From Providencia manganoxydans (GTDB lineage: Bacteria > Pseudomonadota > Gammaproteobacteria > Enterobacterales > Enterobacteriaceae), in the NCBI RefSeq assembly GCF_016618195.1, contig NZ_CP067099.1, positions 3,596,001-3,660,000 on the forward strand: a stretch of DNA of 64,000 bases. The letters are read 5' to 3'. Within the stretch, counting starts at the first letter, position 1. Every line of letters starts with the position of its first letter. This document shows, piece by piece, positions 43,411-54,859 of the stretch. Under the pieces are notes generated by a model, which worked only from the letters and a program-made list of their open reading frames with translations, had not been told where the DNA came from and did not search any database. The position numbers were made by a program, and so were the translations under genes.

Positions 43411-44475
43411 ATGGTCAAAAAGCTTCTCTGGGCAGCCATGTTAGGCCTATTAACCGCCTTAATTATTATTGTTGCGGTTCCCTCTTTACGTCCCCAAGGG
43501 CTAGCAGACTTGCTTTACGGTAAAATAGATAGTGAACCCGTCAGTTACAACAAAGCGGTTCGCAAAGCAGCGCCTGCTGTTGTATATGTCTACAGCAGCT
43601 CTAAAGGGAGTTTCTCGCAGTCTGGCCGCGAGCTGAAATCCCTCGGTTCAGGTGTGATCATGAGCTCAAATGGCTATATTATCACCAACAAACATGTTGT
43701 TGATAATCCAGACCAAATCCTCGTTGCACTTCAAGATGGCTCTATCTTTGATGCCTTGCTAGTTGGCTCAGATGCGTTAACTGATCTAGCCGTGCTAAAA
43801 ATCGAAGCTGAAAATCTTCCTGTGATCCCAATTAATAAGTTACGCATTACCCACGTCGGCGATGTCGTACTGGCGATTGGTAACCCATACAACATAGGTC
43901 AAACCGTCACACAAGGGATCATTAGTGCGACAGGAAGAGTCGGCTTAAGCTCTACTCGCCGACAAAATTTTCTACAAACTGATGCATCAATTAATTCAGG
44001 CAACTCAGGTGGGGCATTGATTAACAGCGAAGGTGAACTTGTAGGAATTAATACGCTTTCATTTAGTGCAGGCCAAGGCTTCAGTTCTGAAGGTCTCAGT
44101 TTTGCTATACCGACTGCTCTTGCCACCAAGATCATGGAAAAATTGATCCGTGATGGCCGAGTGATCCGTGGTTACATTGGGATCACCGCACGTGAACTAC
44201 CGCAAATTAGAACCAATAATAACAATATCGATCAGATCCAAGGTTTGCGTGTTTTCCAAGTTGCTGCTAATGGGCCAGCCGCTAAAGCAGGCATTTATCA
44301 AGGTGATATTATTTTATCTGTCGATGGTAAACCCGCAGTTTCCGCCGCCGAAACAATGGACTTAGTCGCTGAAATTCGCCCCGGTAGCAGAGCTTCTGTC
44401 AAAATCTTACGTAATGGTGAAGTCAAAGATATTAATGTCATCATTGAAGAGCTTCCTGAAGAGCCTGCGGGATAA
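43411..44475 (+). CDS. degS: inner-membrane sigma-E stress sensor protease DegS
   Basis: DegS is activated by C-terminal peptides of misfolded porins and makes the first cut in the anti-sigma factor RseA. The 354-residue protein has one N-terminal transmembrane anchor (about 6-26), a protease domain with the triad His in TNKHVVDNP (about 95), Asp in DALTDLAVL (about 126) and Ser in NSGNSGGALIN (about 200), and a single PDZ domain (about 255-350). There is no cleavable signal peptide. It follows degQ as in E. coli but has its own promoter region, since a terminator separates them. Confidence 0.95.
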   Translation: MVKKLLWAAMLGLLTALIIIVAVPSLRPQGLADLLYGKIDSEPVSYNKAVRKAAPAVVYVYSSSKGSFSQSGRELKSLGSGVIMSSNGYIITNKHVVDNPDQILVALQDGSIFDALLVGSDALTDLAVLKIEAENLPVIPINKLRITHVGDVVLAIGNPYNIGQTVTQGIISATGRVGLSSTRRQNFLQTDASINSGNSGGALINSEGELVGINTLSFSAGQGFSSEGLSFAIPTALATKIMEKLIRDGRVIRGYIGITARELPQIRTNNNNIDQIQGLRVFQVAANGPAAKAGIYQGDIILSVDGKPAVSAAETMDLVAEIRPGSRASVKILRNGEVKDINVIIEELPEEPAG

Positions 44476-44494
44476 CCTGCGCTCCAAGATCAAA

Positions 44495-44528
44495 AAAGTT
44501 GTTCACTATGGAACAACTTTTTTGTTTT
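44495..44528. terminator. terminator between convergent degS and murA
   Basis: AAAGTTGTTC pairs perfectly with GAACAACTTT around a 6-nt loop. It is followed by TTTGTTTTT on the plus strand and has A-runs upstream that give T-runs on the minus strand, so it probably works both ways. Confidence 0.88.
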
Positions 44529-44549
44529 TAACTCAGAAAATCAAATTGC

Positions 44550-45830
<1,281 letters not shown>

Positions 45831-45863
45831 TTATAATTTAAATACTGTTCGCGGGTTTTATTA

Positions 45864-46118
45864 TCAAAAACCGTTTAGCTTGCGATCACGCGCCCACTCT
45901 GCGGGGGTATACGCCTTAATAGACAGAGCATGAATGCGGTTGTCCGCAATATACTCCATTAACGGTGCATAAACAGCTTGCTGCTGCTTAACTCTGCTCA
46001 TATTTTCAAACATGGTGCCGACGGCAATAACCTGAAAGTGGCTGCCATCACCATTAACAATCACCTCATCCAGAGATAGCTTATCCATCAATACTTGCTT
46101 TATTTCGTTGGTTTCCAT
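45864..46118 (-). CDS. ibaG: BolA-family protein IbaG
   Basis: This 84-residue BolA-like protein matches E. coli IbaG, including [12 protein letters not shown] (about 24-35), a helix with [21 protein letters not shown], and the C-terminal [19 protein letters not shown]. BolA-like proteins bind monothiol glutaredoxins with a shared 2Fe-2S cluster; IbaG is linked to acid tolerance. It lies between the mla operon and murA. A hairpin separates it from mlaB, so ibaG-murA may have a promoter of its own near the ATAGACGTCTAT palindrome at 46156-46167. Confidence 0.96.
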   Translation of the reverse strand: METNEIKQVLMDKLSLDEVIVNGDGSHFQVIAVGTMFENMSRVKQQQAVYAPLMEYIADNRIHALSIKAYTPAEWARDRKLNGF

Positions 46119-46197
46119 ATATGACTCAATTTATAATTTTCGCTTACTGACATAAATAGACGTCTATCCTAAAGGATCCATCGCCATTCTTAAACCA

Positions 46198-46240
46198 AAG
46201 AAAACGCCTCCGGTGCACAAAAACACGCAGAGGCGCCCTT
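46198..46240 (-). terminator. hairpin at the end of the mla operon
   Basis: On the minus strand GGCGCCTCTGCGTG and GTGCACCGGAGGCG form a long imperfect stem over a TTTTT loop, followed by TTTTCTTTGG. It lies 17 bases past the mlaB stop. Confidence 0.75.
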
Positions 46241-46256
46241 TTTTACATAAATTGAC

Positions 46257-46547
46257 TTAACTTAACAGTAATGATTTAACCCCATAGAGTTCCATTAGTG
46301 TCGTTAAGTTATCACTCATACCAATGATATTGAGTGAACGTTTTTGAGTTGCAAATTCACCTTTGAGGCGCACTAACATGGCTAAACCCGTTGAATCAAC
46401 ATGCTCTAAGCCAGAAACATCAATTTGTTCAGTTTGAGCAACAAGTGACTCACGTTGTTCCCAAAACGCCAATAATGACTCTCTGCCTAGCGTGCCTGAT
46501 AAACGCAAAGTTGATTGTGATACTTCCCACAACAGTGCTTGGCTCAT
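46257..46547 (-). CDS. mlaB: STAS-domain subunit MlaB of the Mla phospholipid transporter
   Basis: MlaB binds the ATPase MlaF and stabilises the MlaFEDB complex. The 96-residue protein is a single STAS domain, with the conserved Thr in VDSTGLAMLVRLKG (about 56-69) near the position that contacts MlaF. I start at ATG 46547, four bases past the mlaC stop, which fits the E. coli length; a longer in-frame reading into mlaC has no similarity. Confidence 0.92.
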   Translation of the reverse strand: MSQALLWEVSQSTLRLSGTLGRESLLAFWEQRESLVAQTEQIDVSGLEHVDSTGLAMLVRLKGEFATQKRSLNIIGMSDNLTTLMELYGVKSLLLS

Positions 46548-46551
46548 TAAA

Positions 46552-47178
46552 TTAATTCTCTTCCAGTGTGATTGGGGCTTTAGCATTTATTTCTAGCTGT
46601 TTTGTTAAGCCATCAATGCCCTGCTTCCGTAGAATATCACCCCACTCGTTTTGTTTAGTCGTGATCATGCTAACGCCTTCAGCGATCATGTCATAAGCCT
46701 GCCAGTGACCTGTTTTGCTATTTTTACGCCATTGGAAATCAAGGCGTACTGGTGGACGACCGTTAGGATCAAGAATAGTGACACGGATAGCAACGATGTT
46801 TTTATCACCAATCGGCTGCTCCGGTGCGATTTGATAAGTTTGACCATGATACATCGCAAGGGCTTGGCCATAAACTTGTTCAAGGTAGGCTTCAAAAGCG
46901 GTGAAGTAAGCATCACGCTGTGCAGGTGTCGCGCTCTTGTAATATGTACCTAAGACCAAAGCTCCTGCATATTTAATTTGCACATATGGCAGCAATTCTT
47001 CACGAACAATCGTTCTTAGATAATTAGGATCTTTACGAATTTGCGGCTGCTCATTCTTTAATCGGGTAAAGGTTTTCTCGGCAGCTTCATCCATTAGCTT
47101 ATATGGATTGGTTTGATCTATCGCCATTGCAAATGGTGCAATCGCTAGCATTGCTATCATCATTAAGCGCTTAAACAT
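46552..47178 (-). CDS. mlaC: periplasmic phospholipid-binding protein MlaC
   Basis: MlaC shuttles phospholipid between the outer-membrane MlaA-porin complex and the inner-membrane MlaFEDB complex. The 208-residue precursor has a Sec signal peptide (cleavage near AMAI, about 19-20) and the family segments [26 protein letters not shown] (about 52-77) and [28 protein letters not shown]. It lies 34 bases after mlaD. Confidence 0.95.
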   Translation of the reverse strand: MFKRLMMIAMLAIAPFAMAIDQTNPYKLMDEAAEKTFTRLKNEQPQIRKDPNYLRTIVREELLPYVQIKYAGALVLGTYYKSATPAQRDAYFTAFEAYLEQVYGQALAMYHGQTYQIAPEQPIGDKNIVAIRVTILDPNGRPPVRLDFQWRKNSKTGHWQAYDMIAEGVSMITTKQNEWGDILRKQGIDGLTKQLEINAKAPITLEEN

Positions 47179-47212
47179 AATTTCTTCCTTCTAAATTCGT
47201 GTTAATGTCGAA

Positions 47213-47737
47213 TCAATGCGCAGCAGGCGCGTCAGGTGCTGTAGCCGACTCAGATGCAGCCCCTTGGCTATCGCCACTCTTGTACAGGAACTGCCCAATC
47301 AAATCTTCTAATACCATCGCAGGTTTAGTGTCCTCAATGCGGCCCCCATCTTTCAACGTTTCAATACCTAGCTCTTCACCTTCTGGACCAATATTCATCG
47401 CTATGTATTGCTCACCTAATAAACCAGATGTACGGATAGATAACGAACTTGAATCTGGAATATTGTCATATTCACTAAGCAAATCAATTTTCACATCGGG
47501 AACATAGTTGTCTTTATTCAAGGTAATACTCGCGATTCGTCCAATCACTACCCCGCCGACTTTCACCGGAGAACCTTCTTTCAAGCCACCAATATTTTCA
47601 AAAGAGGCAGATACTTGATAGGTAGATTGGCTACCAATCGATTTTAAATCAGCCACTTTTAGGCATAGGAAAATAATTGCTGCAATTGCCAGCAACATAA
47701 AACAACCAACCCATATTTCACTTTTTTTACTTTGCAT
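47213..47737 (-). CDS. mlaD: MCE-domain subunit MlaD
   Basis: MlaD forms a periplasm-facing hexameric ring through which lipids pass. The 174-residue protein has an N-terminal transmembrane helix (about 9-27) and an MCE domain (about 39-118; SASFENIGGLKEGSPVKVGGVVIGRI), then a helix and a low-complexity Ala/Pro-rich tail. It follows mlaE by 3 bases. Confidence 0.95.
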   Translation of the reverse strand: MQSKKSEIWVGCFMLLAIAAIIFLCLKVADLKSIGSQSTYQVSASFENIGGLKEGSPVKVGGVVIGRIASITLNKDNYVPDVKIDLLSEYDNIPDSSSLSIRTSGLLGEQYIAMNIGPEGEELGIETLKDGGRIEDTKPAMVLEDLIGQFLYKSGDSQGAASESATAPDAPAAH

Positions 47738-47740
47738 GAC

Positions 47741-48523
47741 TTAGTTCCCAAACATCAGTGCGGTAAGTACAAAATCTAGACCTAGAACCGATAAAGAAGC
47801 ATGAACCACGGTTCGTGTTGTGGCTTGGCTAATCCCCTCCGATGTTGGGATCGCATCATAACCATTGAACAAAGCAATCCAAGTCACCGTAAATGCAAAC
47901 ACTAGGCTCTTGATAAAGCAGTTCACTATATCCATGCGCCAATCAATAGAAGATTGCATAGAAGACCAAAAGAAGCCCTCATCAATCCCTTTCCAATCAA
48001 CGCCAACCAATGCACCGCCAAGGATCCCCACTGCCACAAATATTAGCGATAACAATGGCATGCTAATAAAACCAGCCCAGAAACGTGGGGCAATAACCCG
48101 TCGAAGTGGGTCAACTGCCATCATTTCAAGGCTAGAAATTTGTTCTGTTGCTTTCATCAAGCCTATTTCGGCCGTCAGTGCTGATCCCGCTCGCCCAGCG
48201 AACAATAATGCCGTCACTACAGGGCCTAATTCACGTAGCAGTGATAATGCCACCATCATGCCAAGACTCGCTTCGGCACTAAATGTGGTTAATACTAAAT
48301 AGCCTTGTAGCCCCAGTACCATCCCAATAAATAGCCCTGATACTGCGACAATCAACAATGATTGTACGCCAACTGCATACAACTGTTTAATTAACAACGG
48401 CCATTGTTTGGAGAATTCAGGCTTACCAATGAGTGAACGCAGCAACATATAGCCCGCACGCCCAAAAGCTGCAAAAATTTCAATCCACCGACGTCCGAAG
48501 GCAGCGATTGCCTCTACTATCAT
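47741..48523 (-). CDS. mlaE: ABC permease MlaE
   Basis: MlaE is the membrane permease of the Mla ABC system. The 260-residue protein has about five to six transmembrane helices and the family motifs [40 protein letters not shown] (about 94-133, given here only as a region) and [14 protein letters not shown]. It follows mlaF by 6 bases. Confidence 0.95.
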   Translation of the reverse strand: MIVEAIAAFGRRWIEIFAAFGRAGYMLLRSLIGKPEFSKQWPLLIKQLYAVGVQSLLIVAVSGLFIGMVLGLQGYLVLTTFSAEASLGMMVALSLLRELGPVVTALLFAGRAGSALTAEIGLMKATEQISSLEMMAVDPLRRVIAPRFWAGFISMPLLSLIFVAVGILGGALVGVDWKGIDEGFFWSSMQSSIDWRMDIVNCFIKSLVFAFTVTWIALFNGYDAIPTSEGISQATTRTVVHASLSVLGLDFVLTALMFGN

Positions 48524-48529
48524 GTTATT

Positions 48530-49333
48530 TTACCCTAATAAATCAGCCAGATAATCATTGGCGGGGAAACGGAATGGTACCGGCCCGTCAGCAATACCAT
48601 CTAAAAACTGCCTAACACGGGGATCTTGGTTATCGCGTAATTCATCCCCTGTTCCTTTTGCTATTACGTGCTGTTGAGCCACAATATAGGCTTTATCAGC
48701 AATACTAAGCACTTCAGGGACATCGTGAGAGACCACCACACAAGTCACACCTAATGCCTGATTTAGCTCATCAATCAATTTAACTAAAACACCCATTGTG
48801 ATGGGATCTTGCCCCACAAATGGCTCATCAAACATGATCAAATCAGGGTCAAGTGCTATCGCTCTCGCTAGTGCAGCGCGTCTTGCCATTCCACCAGATA
48901 ATTCAGAAGGCATTAAGCGGGCAGCGCCACGTAACCCAACAGCTTCGAGTTTCATCATCACGGTCGTATGGATCAGTGATTCAGGCAATTTGGTATGTTC
49001 ACGTAACGGAAACGCGACGTTATTGAACACATCCATATCAGTAAACAAAGCACCTGACTGAAACAACATGCTCATTTTTTTACGTGACTGATACAGTTTT
49101 GAGCGTGATAAGCTGGGGATATTATCACCATCAAACCAAATTTCCCCTTGGTTTGGGCGTAACTGTCCACCAATAAGACGCAACAAGGTGGTTTTACCAA
49201 TCCCTGATGGCCCCATAATGGCGGTTATTTTACCGCGCGGTACAGAAAGGTTAATATTTTCAAATATTTTCCTATTGCCGCGGGTAAAACACATGTCACG
49301 TACTTCGATTAAGTTGTCTGTCTGTGCTTGCAT
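48530..49333 (-). CDS. mlaF: ABC ATPase MlaF
   Basis: MlaF drives phospholipid transport for outer-membrane lipid asymmetry. The 267-residue protein has Walker A GPSGIGKTTLL (about 42-52), Q loop LFQSGALF, signature LSGGMARRAALARA (about 144-157), Walker B DLIMFDEPFVGQDP and the switch His in VVSHDVPE. It is the first gene of mlaFEDCB. E. coli has yrbG (caxA) and kdsD upstream on the same side; here the gap is noncoding and kdsD is divergent. Confidence 0.96.
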   Translation of the reverse strand: MQAQTDNLIEVRDMCFTRGNRKIFENINLSVPRGKITAIMGPSGIGKTTLLRLIGGQLRPNQGEIWFDGDNIPSLSRSKLYQSRKKMSMLFQSGALFTDMDVFNNVAFPLREHTKLPESLIHTTVMMKLEAVGLRGAARLMPSELSGGMARRAALARAIALDPDLIMFDEPFVGQDPITMGVLVKLIDELNQALGVTCVVVSHDVPEVLSIADKAYIVAQQHVIAKGTGDELRDNQDPRVRQFLDGIADGPVPFRFPANDYLADLLG

Positions 49334-49666
49334 TTGTTTGATAGCTCACCACATCATAAATATTATCTTTTTGAAGCGCTAAACACGCGATTTTACCTAA
49401 AGATAAAATGAAAATCGTCTAATATCGCACCTGATTTTATTAGTACCATTATAACGTGCTAAATGTGTCGTTGGTGTTCAAAATGTGTATTTATATGACT
49501 AATATATACATATAGCAGGGGAATCAATGACAGTTAACCATTATTTTTACACAATAGAAGCAGACAGCTCTTAGACTTTAAAAATTTGTTACCAGTTGAG
49601 AATACTCAATTTTCTTTTTTTGAGTTTAGTTTATGGTGCGGATCCCCTCCGCTTGATTAAGCTTTT
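49334..49666. other. mlaF-kdsD intergenic region; possible 15-codon leader ORF
   Basis: No yrbG-like gene is present. The region is AT-rich and should hold the mlaF promoter. A tiny plus-strand ORF, 49527-49574, reads MTVNHYFYTIEADSS with AGGGGA five bases before its ATG, and a small TTGAG/CTCAA hairpin with a long T run follows at 49596-49620. Together this resembles a leader cistron with terminator, but the evidence is thin. Confidence 0.3.
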
Positions 49667-49795
49667 ATATTCTAAATAATTCATGGTGTAGGTAGGCAAG
49701 ATGGGAAGCATAGATGAACTATGTGACTAGGCGGGCTGAATGCCGTCTCTGATAGCTTAACGAAAAGCCCTGCAACTTGAAGTGTGATGAGTATA
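49667..49795 (+). repeat. ERIC-like element, enlarged form
   Basis: It reads TATTCTAAATAATTCATGGT at the left, GAAGCATAGATGAACTATGT in the core and TGCAACTTGAAGTGTGATGA at the right. The extra block GATAGCTTAACGAAAAGCCC lies in the right arm, while part of the left arm is missing. It lies about 125 bases before kdsD. Confidence 0.87.
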
Positions 49796-49921
49796 TTAAT
49801 CCAACGGCCTTTATTCATTAAAGTACAATTAATTTTTGACTGATTCGACAAAGCACTTACTGATAATAAGTATTCGTTATACAATTCGCGCTCGCTAATC
49901 CGATTAACTGAAAAGCTACGC

Positions 49922-50902
49922 ATGGAACAGAAAATGTCAAACATCGATTTTCAGCAAGTAGGTAAAGATGTCCTCCATATCGAAAGTGAAGGCCTAAAAA
50001 ACTTAGAACAATATATCAACGATGATTTCACTCACGCATGTCAGCTGATATTTGACTGCCAAGGGAAAGTTGTTGTTATGGGTATGGGAAAATCGGGACA
50101 TATTGGGCGAAAAATAGCCGCAACATTAGCAAGCACAGGAACCCCCTCTTTCTTTGTTCACCCAGGAGAAGCCAGTCATGGCGACTTAGGTATGATCACA
50201 AATAAAGATATCGTTCTCGCCATTTCCAATTCAGGTGAATCCGGTGAGATCCTCGCCCTATTGCCTGTATTAAAACGTATTAAAGTGCCGTTGATCTGCA
50301 TGACAAGTAATCCAAATAGCAATATGGGTAAGTATGCAGACGCACATTTGTGTATAAAAGTCCCACAAGAAGCTTGCCCTCTAGGGCTTGCACCAACGAC
50401 AAGCACAACCGCAACACTCGTGATGGGTGATGCATTAGCGATCGCTCTGTTGAAAGCCAGAGGCTTTACCGCTGAAGATTTTGCGCTTTCCCACCCAGGC
50501 GGCGCACTAGGGCGCAAACTTTTACTTTTAGTTCGTGATTTAATGAACGTTGGCGATGATATTCCGCATATTCCTCAAACAGCCACGTTACGCGAAGCTT
50601 TAATTGAGATTACTCGCAAAAAATTAGGTATGACCGTAATTTGTGATGACGATATGAATATTGCTGGTATTTTTACTGATGGTGATCTGCGTCGTATCTT
50701 TGATATGGGTATTGACCTAAATAATGCCAAAATCGCTGATGTCATGACCCGTGGTGGAATTAAAATCTCCCCCAATATTTTAGCGGTAGAAGCACTTAAT
50801 TTAATGCAATCTAGGCATGTAACCTCACTGATGGTTGCCGAAGGTAATAAGCTAGTGGGCGTATTACATATGCATGATCTTCTCCAAGCTGGCGTTGTAT
50901 AA
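49922..50902 (+). CDS. kdsD: D-arabinose 5-phosphate isomerase KdsD
   Basis: KdsD converts ribulose-5-phosphate to arabinose-5-phosphate, the precursor of Kdo in LPS. The 326-residue protein has an N-terminal SIS domain (about 40-180; VVVMGMGKSGHIGRKIAATLASTGTPSFFVHP, given as a region) with the active-site His in GEASHGDLG, and two C-terminal CBS domains (about 205-325; LGMTVICDDDMNIAGIFTDGDLRR). The N-terminus is shorter than in E. coli. ATG 49922 or 49934 could be the start. It heads kdsD-kdsC-lptC-lptA-lptB-rpoN-hpf. Confidence 0.95.
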   Translation: MEQKMSNIDFQQVGKDVLHIESEGLKNLEQYINDDFTHACQLIFDCQGKVVVMGMGKSGHIGRKIAATLASTGTPSFFVHPGEASHGDLGMITNKDIVLAISNSGESGEILALLPVLKRIKVPLICMTSNPNSNMGKYADAHLCIKVPQEACPLGLAPTTSTTATLVMGDALAIALLKARGFTAEDFALSHPGGALGRKLLLLVRDLMNVGDDIPHIPQTATLREALIEITRKKLGMTVICDDDMNIAGIFTDGDLRRIFDMGIDLNNAKIADVMTRGGIKISPNILAVEALNLMQSRHVTSLMVAEGNKLVGVLHMHDLLQAGVV

Positions 50903-50916
50903 AAAAAGGAATGATT

Positions 50917-51477
50917 ATGGATCCTCAATTTCAGGACACCTGCTACGGTCTTGTGGCTCAGTCTGTTTTACAAAAAGCAGCCAAAATTAAATTATTAATT
51001 TGTGACGTTGACGGTGTTATGTCTGATGGCCTGATTTATATGGGAAATAACGGTGAAGAACTGAAAGCTTTTAATGTACGTGATGGCTATGGTATTCGCT
51101 GTTTATTAACCTCCGACATTGAGGTCGCGATTATTACAGGCAGAAAAGCGAAATTGCTTGAAGATCGTGCAGCAACACTAGGCATTACATATCTTTACCA
51201 AGGTCAAAGCGATAAGCTTTTGGCGTATCATCAACTGTTAGATACACTGCAGTTAGCGGAAGAAGAAGTCGCCTATATTGGTGATGACCTCATCGATTGG
51301 CCTGTAATGGCAAAAGTGGGACTTTCTGTTGCCGTTGCAGACGCGCATCCCCTCTTGTTACCCAAAGCGGATTACATTACGCATATTGGTGGTGGTAAAG
51401 GCGCGGTACGTGAGCTTTGCGACCTGATCCTTCTGGCACAAGGCAAACTTGATGAAGCTAAAGGCTTATCGATTTAA
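50917..51477 (+). CDS. kdsC: 3-deoxy-D-manno-octulosonate 8-phosphate phosphatase KdsC
   Basis: KdsC removes phosphate from Kdo-8-phosphate. The 186-residue HAD enzyme has the nucleophile motif LLICDVDGVMSDG (about 28-40), the Thr/Ser motif region VAIITGRKAKLLEDRA and the Mg-binding YIGDDLIDWPVM (about 124-135). I start at ATG 50917 with AAGGA six bases before it; the ATG at 50911 has the site too close. Confidence 0.95.
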   Translation: MDPQFQDTCYGLVAQSVLQKAAKIKLLICDVDGVMSDGLIYMGNNGEELKAFNVRDGYGIRCLLTSDIEVAIITGRKAKLLEDRAATLGITYLYQGQSDKLLAYHQLLDTLQLAEEEVAYIGDDLIDWPVMAKVGLSVAVADAHPLLLPKADYITHIGGGKGAVRELCDLILLAQGKLDEAKGLSI

Positions 51478-51502
51478 GGTTATTGATTAAAAGAATATAT
51501 CC

Positions 51503-52096
51503 ATGAGTAACGCTAAAAAGTGGTTAATCATCCTGTTATCATTGATTGTGCTTGGTTTGATTGGTTGGAACCTAGCAGGTAATGATACTGAAGCACCTGT
51601 AAATAACGTGCTCGACAACGCTCAGCCTAATTATCAAACCGATGATTCAGTGACATTCGTCTATAATCCAGTAGGCGATTTGGCCTACAAGCTGGTATCA
51701 GATAAAATTGATAATTATACAGCAGATAAAGTGACTTGGTTCACTAACCCTGTTTTAACAACCTATAACGAAGCTGGTGTACCAACTTGGACCGTACGTT
51801 CACTAAAAGCCAAATTGACGAATGATAGGATCCTTTATCTCTATAACGATGTTCAAGTGGATAGTTTAAGCCCCGATTCTCAACTTCAACGGATTTCAAC
51901 GCAAAATGCAATGGTGAACTTGATAACTCAAGATGTTTCATCGGATGATAAGGTCACTATCATCGGGCAAGGTCTTAATTCGACGGGTTTAAAAATGCGC
52001 GGTAACCTACGTTCAAGAACCGCAGAGTTAATTGAAGATGTAAAAACTCATTACGTGCTGCAAAAAGAAGAGCAAAAAAATGAATCAAGTAAATAA
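51503..52096 (+). CDS. lptC: LPS export protein LptC
   Basis: LptC is the bitopic inner-membrane member of the LPS bridge; it receives LPS from LptB2FG and passes it to LptA. The 197-residue protein has one N-terminal transmembrane helix (about 6-23; WLIILLSLIVLGLIGWNL) and a periplasmic beta-jellyroll (about 55-185; YNEAGVPTWTVRSLKAKLT, LYNDVQVDSL). Its end overlaps lptA by 17 bases, as in E. coli. Confidence 0.94.
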   Translation: MSNAKKWLIILLSLIVLGLIGWNLAGNDTEAPVNNVLDNAQPNYQTDDSVTFVYNPVGDLAYKLVSDKIDNYTADKVTWFTNPVLTTYNEAGVPTWTVRSLKAKLTNDRILYLYNDVQVDSLSPDSQLQRISTQNAMVNLITQDVSSDDKVTIIGQGLNSTGLKMRGNLRSRTAELIEDVKTHYVLQKEEQKNESSK

Positions 52097-52628
52097 AAAA
52101 CGTTTTATTCAAGGAGCTGTTGCCAGCGCAATTCTTGCTCTTAGCGTGCCTGCTTTCGCATTAAAAACGGATACGCAGCAACCAATGACCATTAATTCGG
52201 TCAAGCAATCCCTTGATTTAGAAAAAAATGTCACCACATTTACAGATGATGTGGTGGTAAAACAAGGCTCAATAGATATTAGAGCTAACAAAGTCGTCGT
52301 CACTCGTCCAAGCAGTAACTCAGATAAAATTACGATTGAGGCTTTTGGTACGCCAGTGACCTTTTACCAGTTACAAGACGATGGAAAACCAATCAAAGGC
52401 CACGCGTTGAAAGCGCGCTATGAAGTTGATAAAGAGCTTTTAACACTAACGGGTGATGCCTATCTTGAGCAGTTAGATAGCAATATTAAAGGTGATAAGA
52501 TCACCTATGTTGTCCCAACCCAGCAAATGGAAGCGTTTAGTGACAAAGGCAAACGTGTGACAACAGTATTATTGCCATCACAGCTACAAGAAAAAGGCCC
52601 AGCGGCAAACAACGGAAAGAGTAAATAA
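52080..52628 (+). CDS. lptA: periplasmic LPS bridge protein LptA
   Basis: LptA forms the periplasmic filament that carries LPS from LptC to LptD. The 182-residue precursor has a signal peptide cleaved after VPAFA (about 27) and a beta-jellyroll with [31 protein letters not shown] near the start of the mature part (given as a region). It starts inside lptC and ends 5 bases before lptB. Confidence 0.95.
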   Translation: MNQVNKKRFIQGAVASAILALSVPAFALKTDTQQPMTINSVKQSLDLEKNVTTFTDDVVVKQGSIDIRANKVVVTRPSSNSDKITIEAFGTPVTFYQLQDDGKPIKGHALKARYEVDKELLTLTGDAYLEQLDSNIKGDKITYVVPTQQMEAFSDKGKRVTTVLLPSQLQEKGPAANNGKSK

Positions 52629-52633
52629 TCGTT

Positions 52634-53359
52634 ATGGCGACACTAACCGCAGAGAATCTGGCAAAAGCATATAAAAAGCGCAAGGTGGTTGAAGACGTCA
52701 GCCTTGAGGTGAAATCAGGTGAAATTGTCGGCCTACTGGGCCCTAATGGCGCCGGTAAAACCACCACCTTTTATATGGTGGTCGGAATAGTCCAGCGGGA
52801 TGCAGGCAAAATTACGATCGATGGGGAAGATATTAGCCTTCTACCGTTACATGAACGTGCACGTCGTGGTATTGGCTACCTTCCACAAGAAGCCTCTATT
52901 TTCCGCCGTCTCAGCGTTTATGATAACCTAATGGCCGTGCTAGAAATTCGTCATGACTTAAACTCAGAACAACGTAAAGAACGTGCTGAAGAGTTGATGG
53001 AAGAGTTTAGCATTACCCATTTGCGTGATAGCCTTGGTCAGTCGTTGTCTGGTGGTGAGCGTCGCCGTGTTGAAATAGCTCGCGCGCTCGCCGCAAACCC
53101 CAAATTTATCTTACTTGATGAGCCGTTTGCTGGTGTTGACCCTATTTCAGTGTTGGATATCAAAAAAATTATCCAACACTTACGTGATTACGGTTTAGGT
53201 GTTTTGATCACAGATCATAACGTGCGTGAAACATTAGATGTCTGTGAAAGAGCGTATATTGTCAGCCAAGGTCACTTAATTGCTCACGGTACGCCTGAAA
53301 TGATCCTCGAAAACGAGCAAGTAAAACGAGTGTATTTGGGGGAAGGCTTCCGTCTATAA
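52634..53359 (+). CDS. lptB: LPS export ABC ATPase LptB
   Basis: LptB powers LPS extraction from the inner membrane with LptF and LptG. The 241-residue protein has Walker [20 protein letters not shown] (about 34-52), Q loop YLPQEASIF, signature [16 protein letters not shown] (about 138-153), Walker [15 protein letters not shown] and the switch His in [11 protein letters not shown]. Near identity to E. coli LptB is apparent. Confidence 0.97.
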   Translation: MATLTAENLAKAYKKRKVVEDVSLEVKSGEIVGLLGPNGAGKTTTFYMVVGIVQRDAGKITIDGEDISLLPLHERARRGIGYLPQEASIFRRLSVYDNLMAVLEIRHDLNSEQRKERAEELMEEFSITHLRDSLGQSLSGGERRRVEIARALAANPKFILLDEPFAGVDPISVLDIKKIIQHLRDYGLGVLITDHNVRETLDVCERAYIVSQGHLIAHGTPEMILENEQVKRVYLGEGFRL

Positions 53360-53390
53360 TTTATCGTGTTAGGTGGAGAAAACATCATTC

Positions 53391-54836
53391 ATGAAGCAAA
53401 GTTTGCAGCTCAGAATCAGTCAGCAACTGGCAATGACGCCTCAGTTGCAGCAAGCGATCCGTTTGTTGCAACTATCTACGCTTGAGCTACAACAAGAGAT
53501 ACAACTTGCACTAGAAACTAACCCACTTCTAGAACAAGAAGAAACGGCTTCGGAACTGGAATCTCTCGATAACCTCGAAACGAGTTCCGATAGCAGTGAA
53601 ATCGACACTAAAGATGCACTCGAAAAAAATGATATGCCAGATGAGCTGCCTCTTGACGCTGATTGGGATGAAATTTATACCGCTGGCACGCCATCAGGCA
53701 CAAGTAACGACTATAGCTTTGACGAGCTACCCGTTTACCAAGGGGAAACCACACAGACCCTGCAAGACTATTTAGTTTGGCAATCAGAATTAACCCCTTT
53801 TACCGAAACAGATCGTGCCATTGCTACAGCAATCATTGATTCGATTGATGATTCAGGCTATTTAACAACCTCGATTAGCGATATACATGAGGGGATTAAC
53901 AATTCGGAGATCACCCTTGAAGAAGTGATAGCGGTACTAAAACGTATCCAACACTTTGATCCTCTCGGTGTCGCTGCACAAGATCTGAAAGAGTGTTTGC
54001 TTATTCAATTATCTCTTTATCCAAAAGAAACTGAAGGTTTAGCTGAAGCACGAACAATTATTAGCCAACACATCGATTTATTGGCCAATCGTGATTTCCG
54101 CCAACTCAGTAAGCTGACCCGATTAAAAGAAGATGCCCTAAAAATAGCCATAGATTTAATATTGACTCTCAACCCAAAACCGGGGCAATCCATCAATACC
54201 GGAGAGTCTGAATATGTCATTCCAGATGTTCTGGTGAAAAAAATCAACGGACACTGGCAAGTTGAATTAAATACAGATAGCATTCCTAAATTAGGTATAA
54301 ATAATCACTATGCTTCTTTGATAAAAGATTCAGTAAGTGAAAGTGATTCGCAGTATATTCGTAGTCATTTACAAGATGCTAAATGGTTGATTAAAAGCTT
54401 AGAAAGCCGCAATGAAACCTTGTTAAAGGTAGCATGTTGCATTGTTGAGCAACAACAAGAATTCTTTGAATATGGTGATGAATACATGAAACCCATGATA
54501 CTGGCTGATATCGCCTATCAAGTGGATATGCATGAATCTACCATATCAAGAGTGACAACCCAAAAGTTTCTCCATAGCCCTAGGGGAATTTTTGAGTTGA
54601 AATATTTTTTCTCTAGTCACGTGAGTACCGATACAGGAGGAGAAGCCTCCTCAACTGCAATACGTGCATTAGTGAAAAAACTGGTTGCTGCTGAGAACCC
54701 AGCAAAACCATTGAGTGACAGTAAATTGACAAGCATGCTAGCCGAACAGGGCATTCAGGTTGCACGTCGAACTGTCGCTAAGTACCGTGAATCGTTATCT
54801 ATTCCGCCCTCAAACCAACGTAAAAAATTGGTTTAA
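53391..54836 (+). CDS. rpoN: RNA polymerase sigma-54 factor
   Basis: RpoN directs polymerase to -24/-12 promoters that need AAA+ activators, mainly in nitrogen metabolism. The 481-residue protein has region I ([32 protein letters not shown], about 4-35, given as a region), an acidic region II, the core-binding domain, a helix-turn-helix ([14 protein letters not shown]), and the RpoN box [10 protein letters not shown] near the C-terminus. ATG 53391 matches the E. coli start; a GTG at 53373 would add six residues. It follows lptB by 31 bases. Confidence 0.97.
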   Translation: MKQSLQLRISQQLAMTPQLQQAIRLLQLSTLELQQEIQLALETNPLLEQEETASELESLDNLETSSDSSEIDTKDALEKNDMPDELPLDADWDEIYTAGTPSGTSNDYSFDELPVYQGETTQTLQDYLVWQSELTPFTETDRAIATAIIDSIDDSGYLTTSISDIHEGINNSEITLEEVIAVLKRIQHFDPLGVAAQDLKECLLIQLSLYPKETEGLAEARTIISQHIDLLANRDFRQLSKLTRLKEDALKIAIDLILTLNPKPGQSINTGESEYVIPDVLVKKINGHWQVELNTDSIPKLGINNHYASLIKDSVSESDSQYIRSHLQDAKWLIKSLESRNETLLKVACCIVEQQQEFFEYGDEYMKPMILADIAYQVDMHESTISRVTTQKFLHSPRGIFELKYFFSSHVSTDTGGEASSTAIRALVKKLVAAENPAKPLSDSKLTSMLAEQGIQVARRTVAKYRESLSIPPSNQRKKLV

Positions 54837-54859
54837 TTGAATAAAATAAGGAAGATTGT

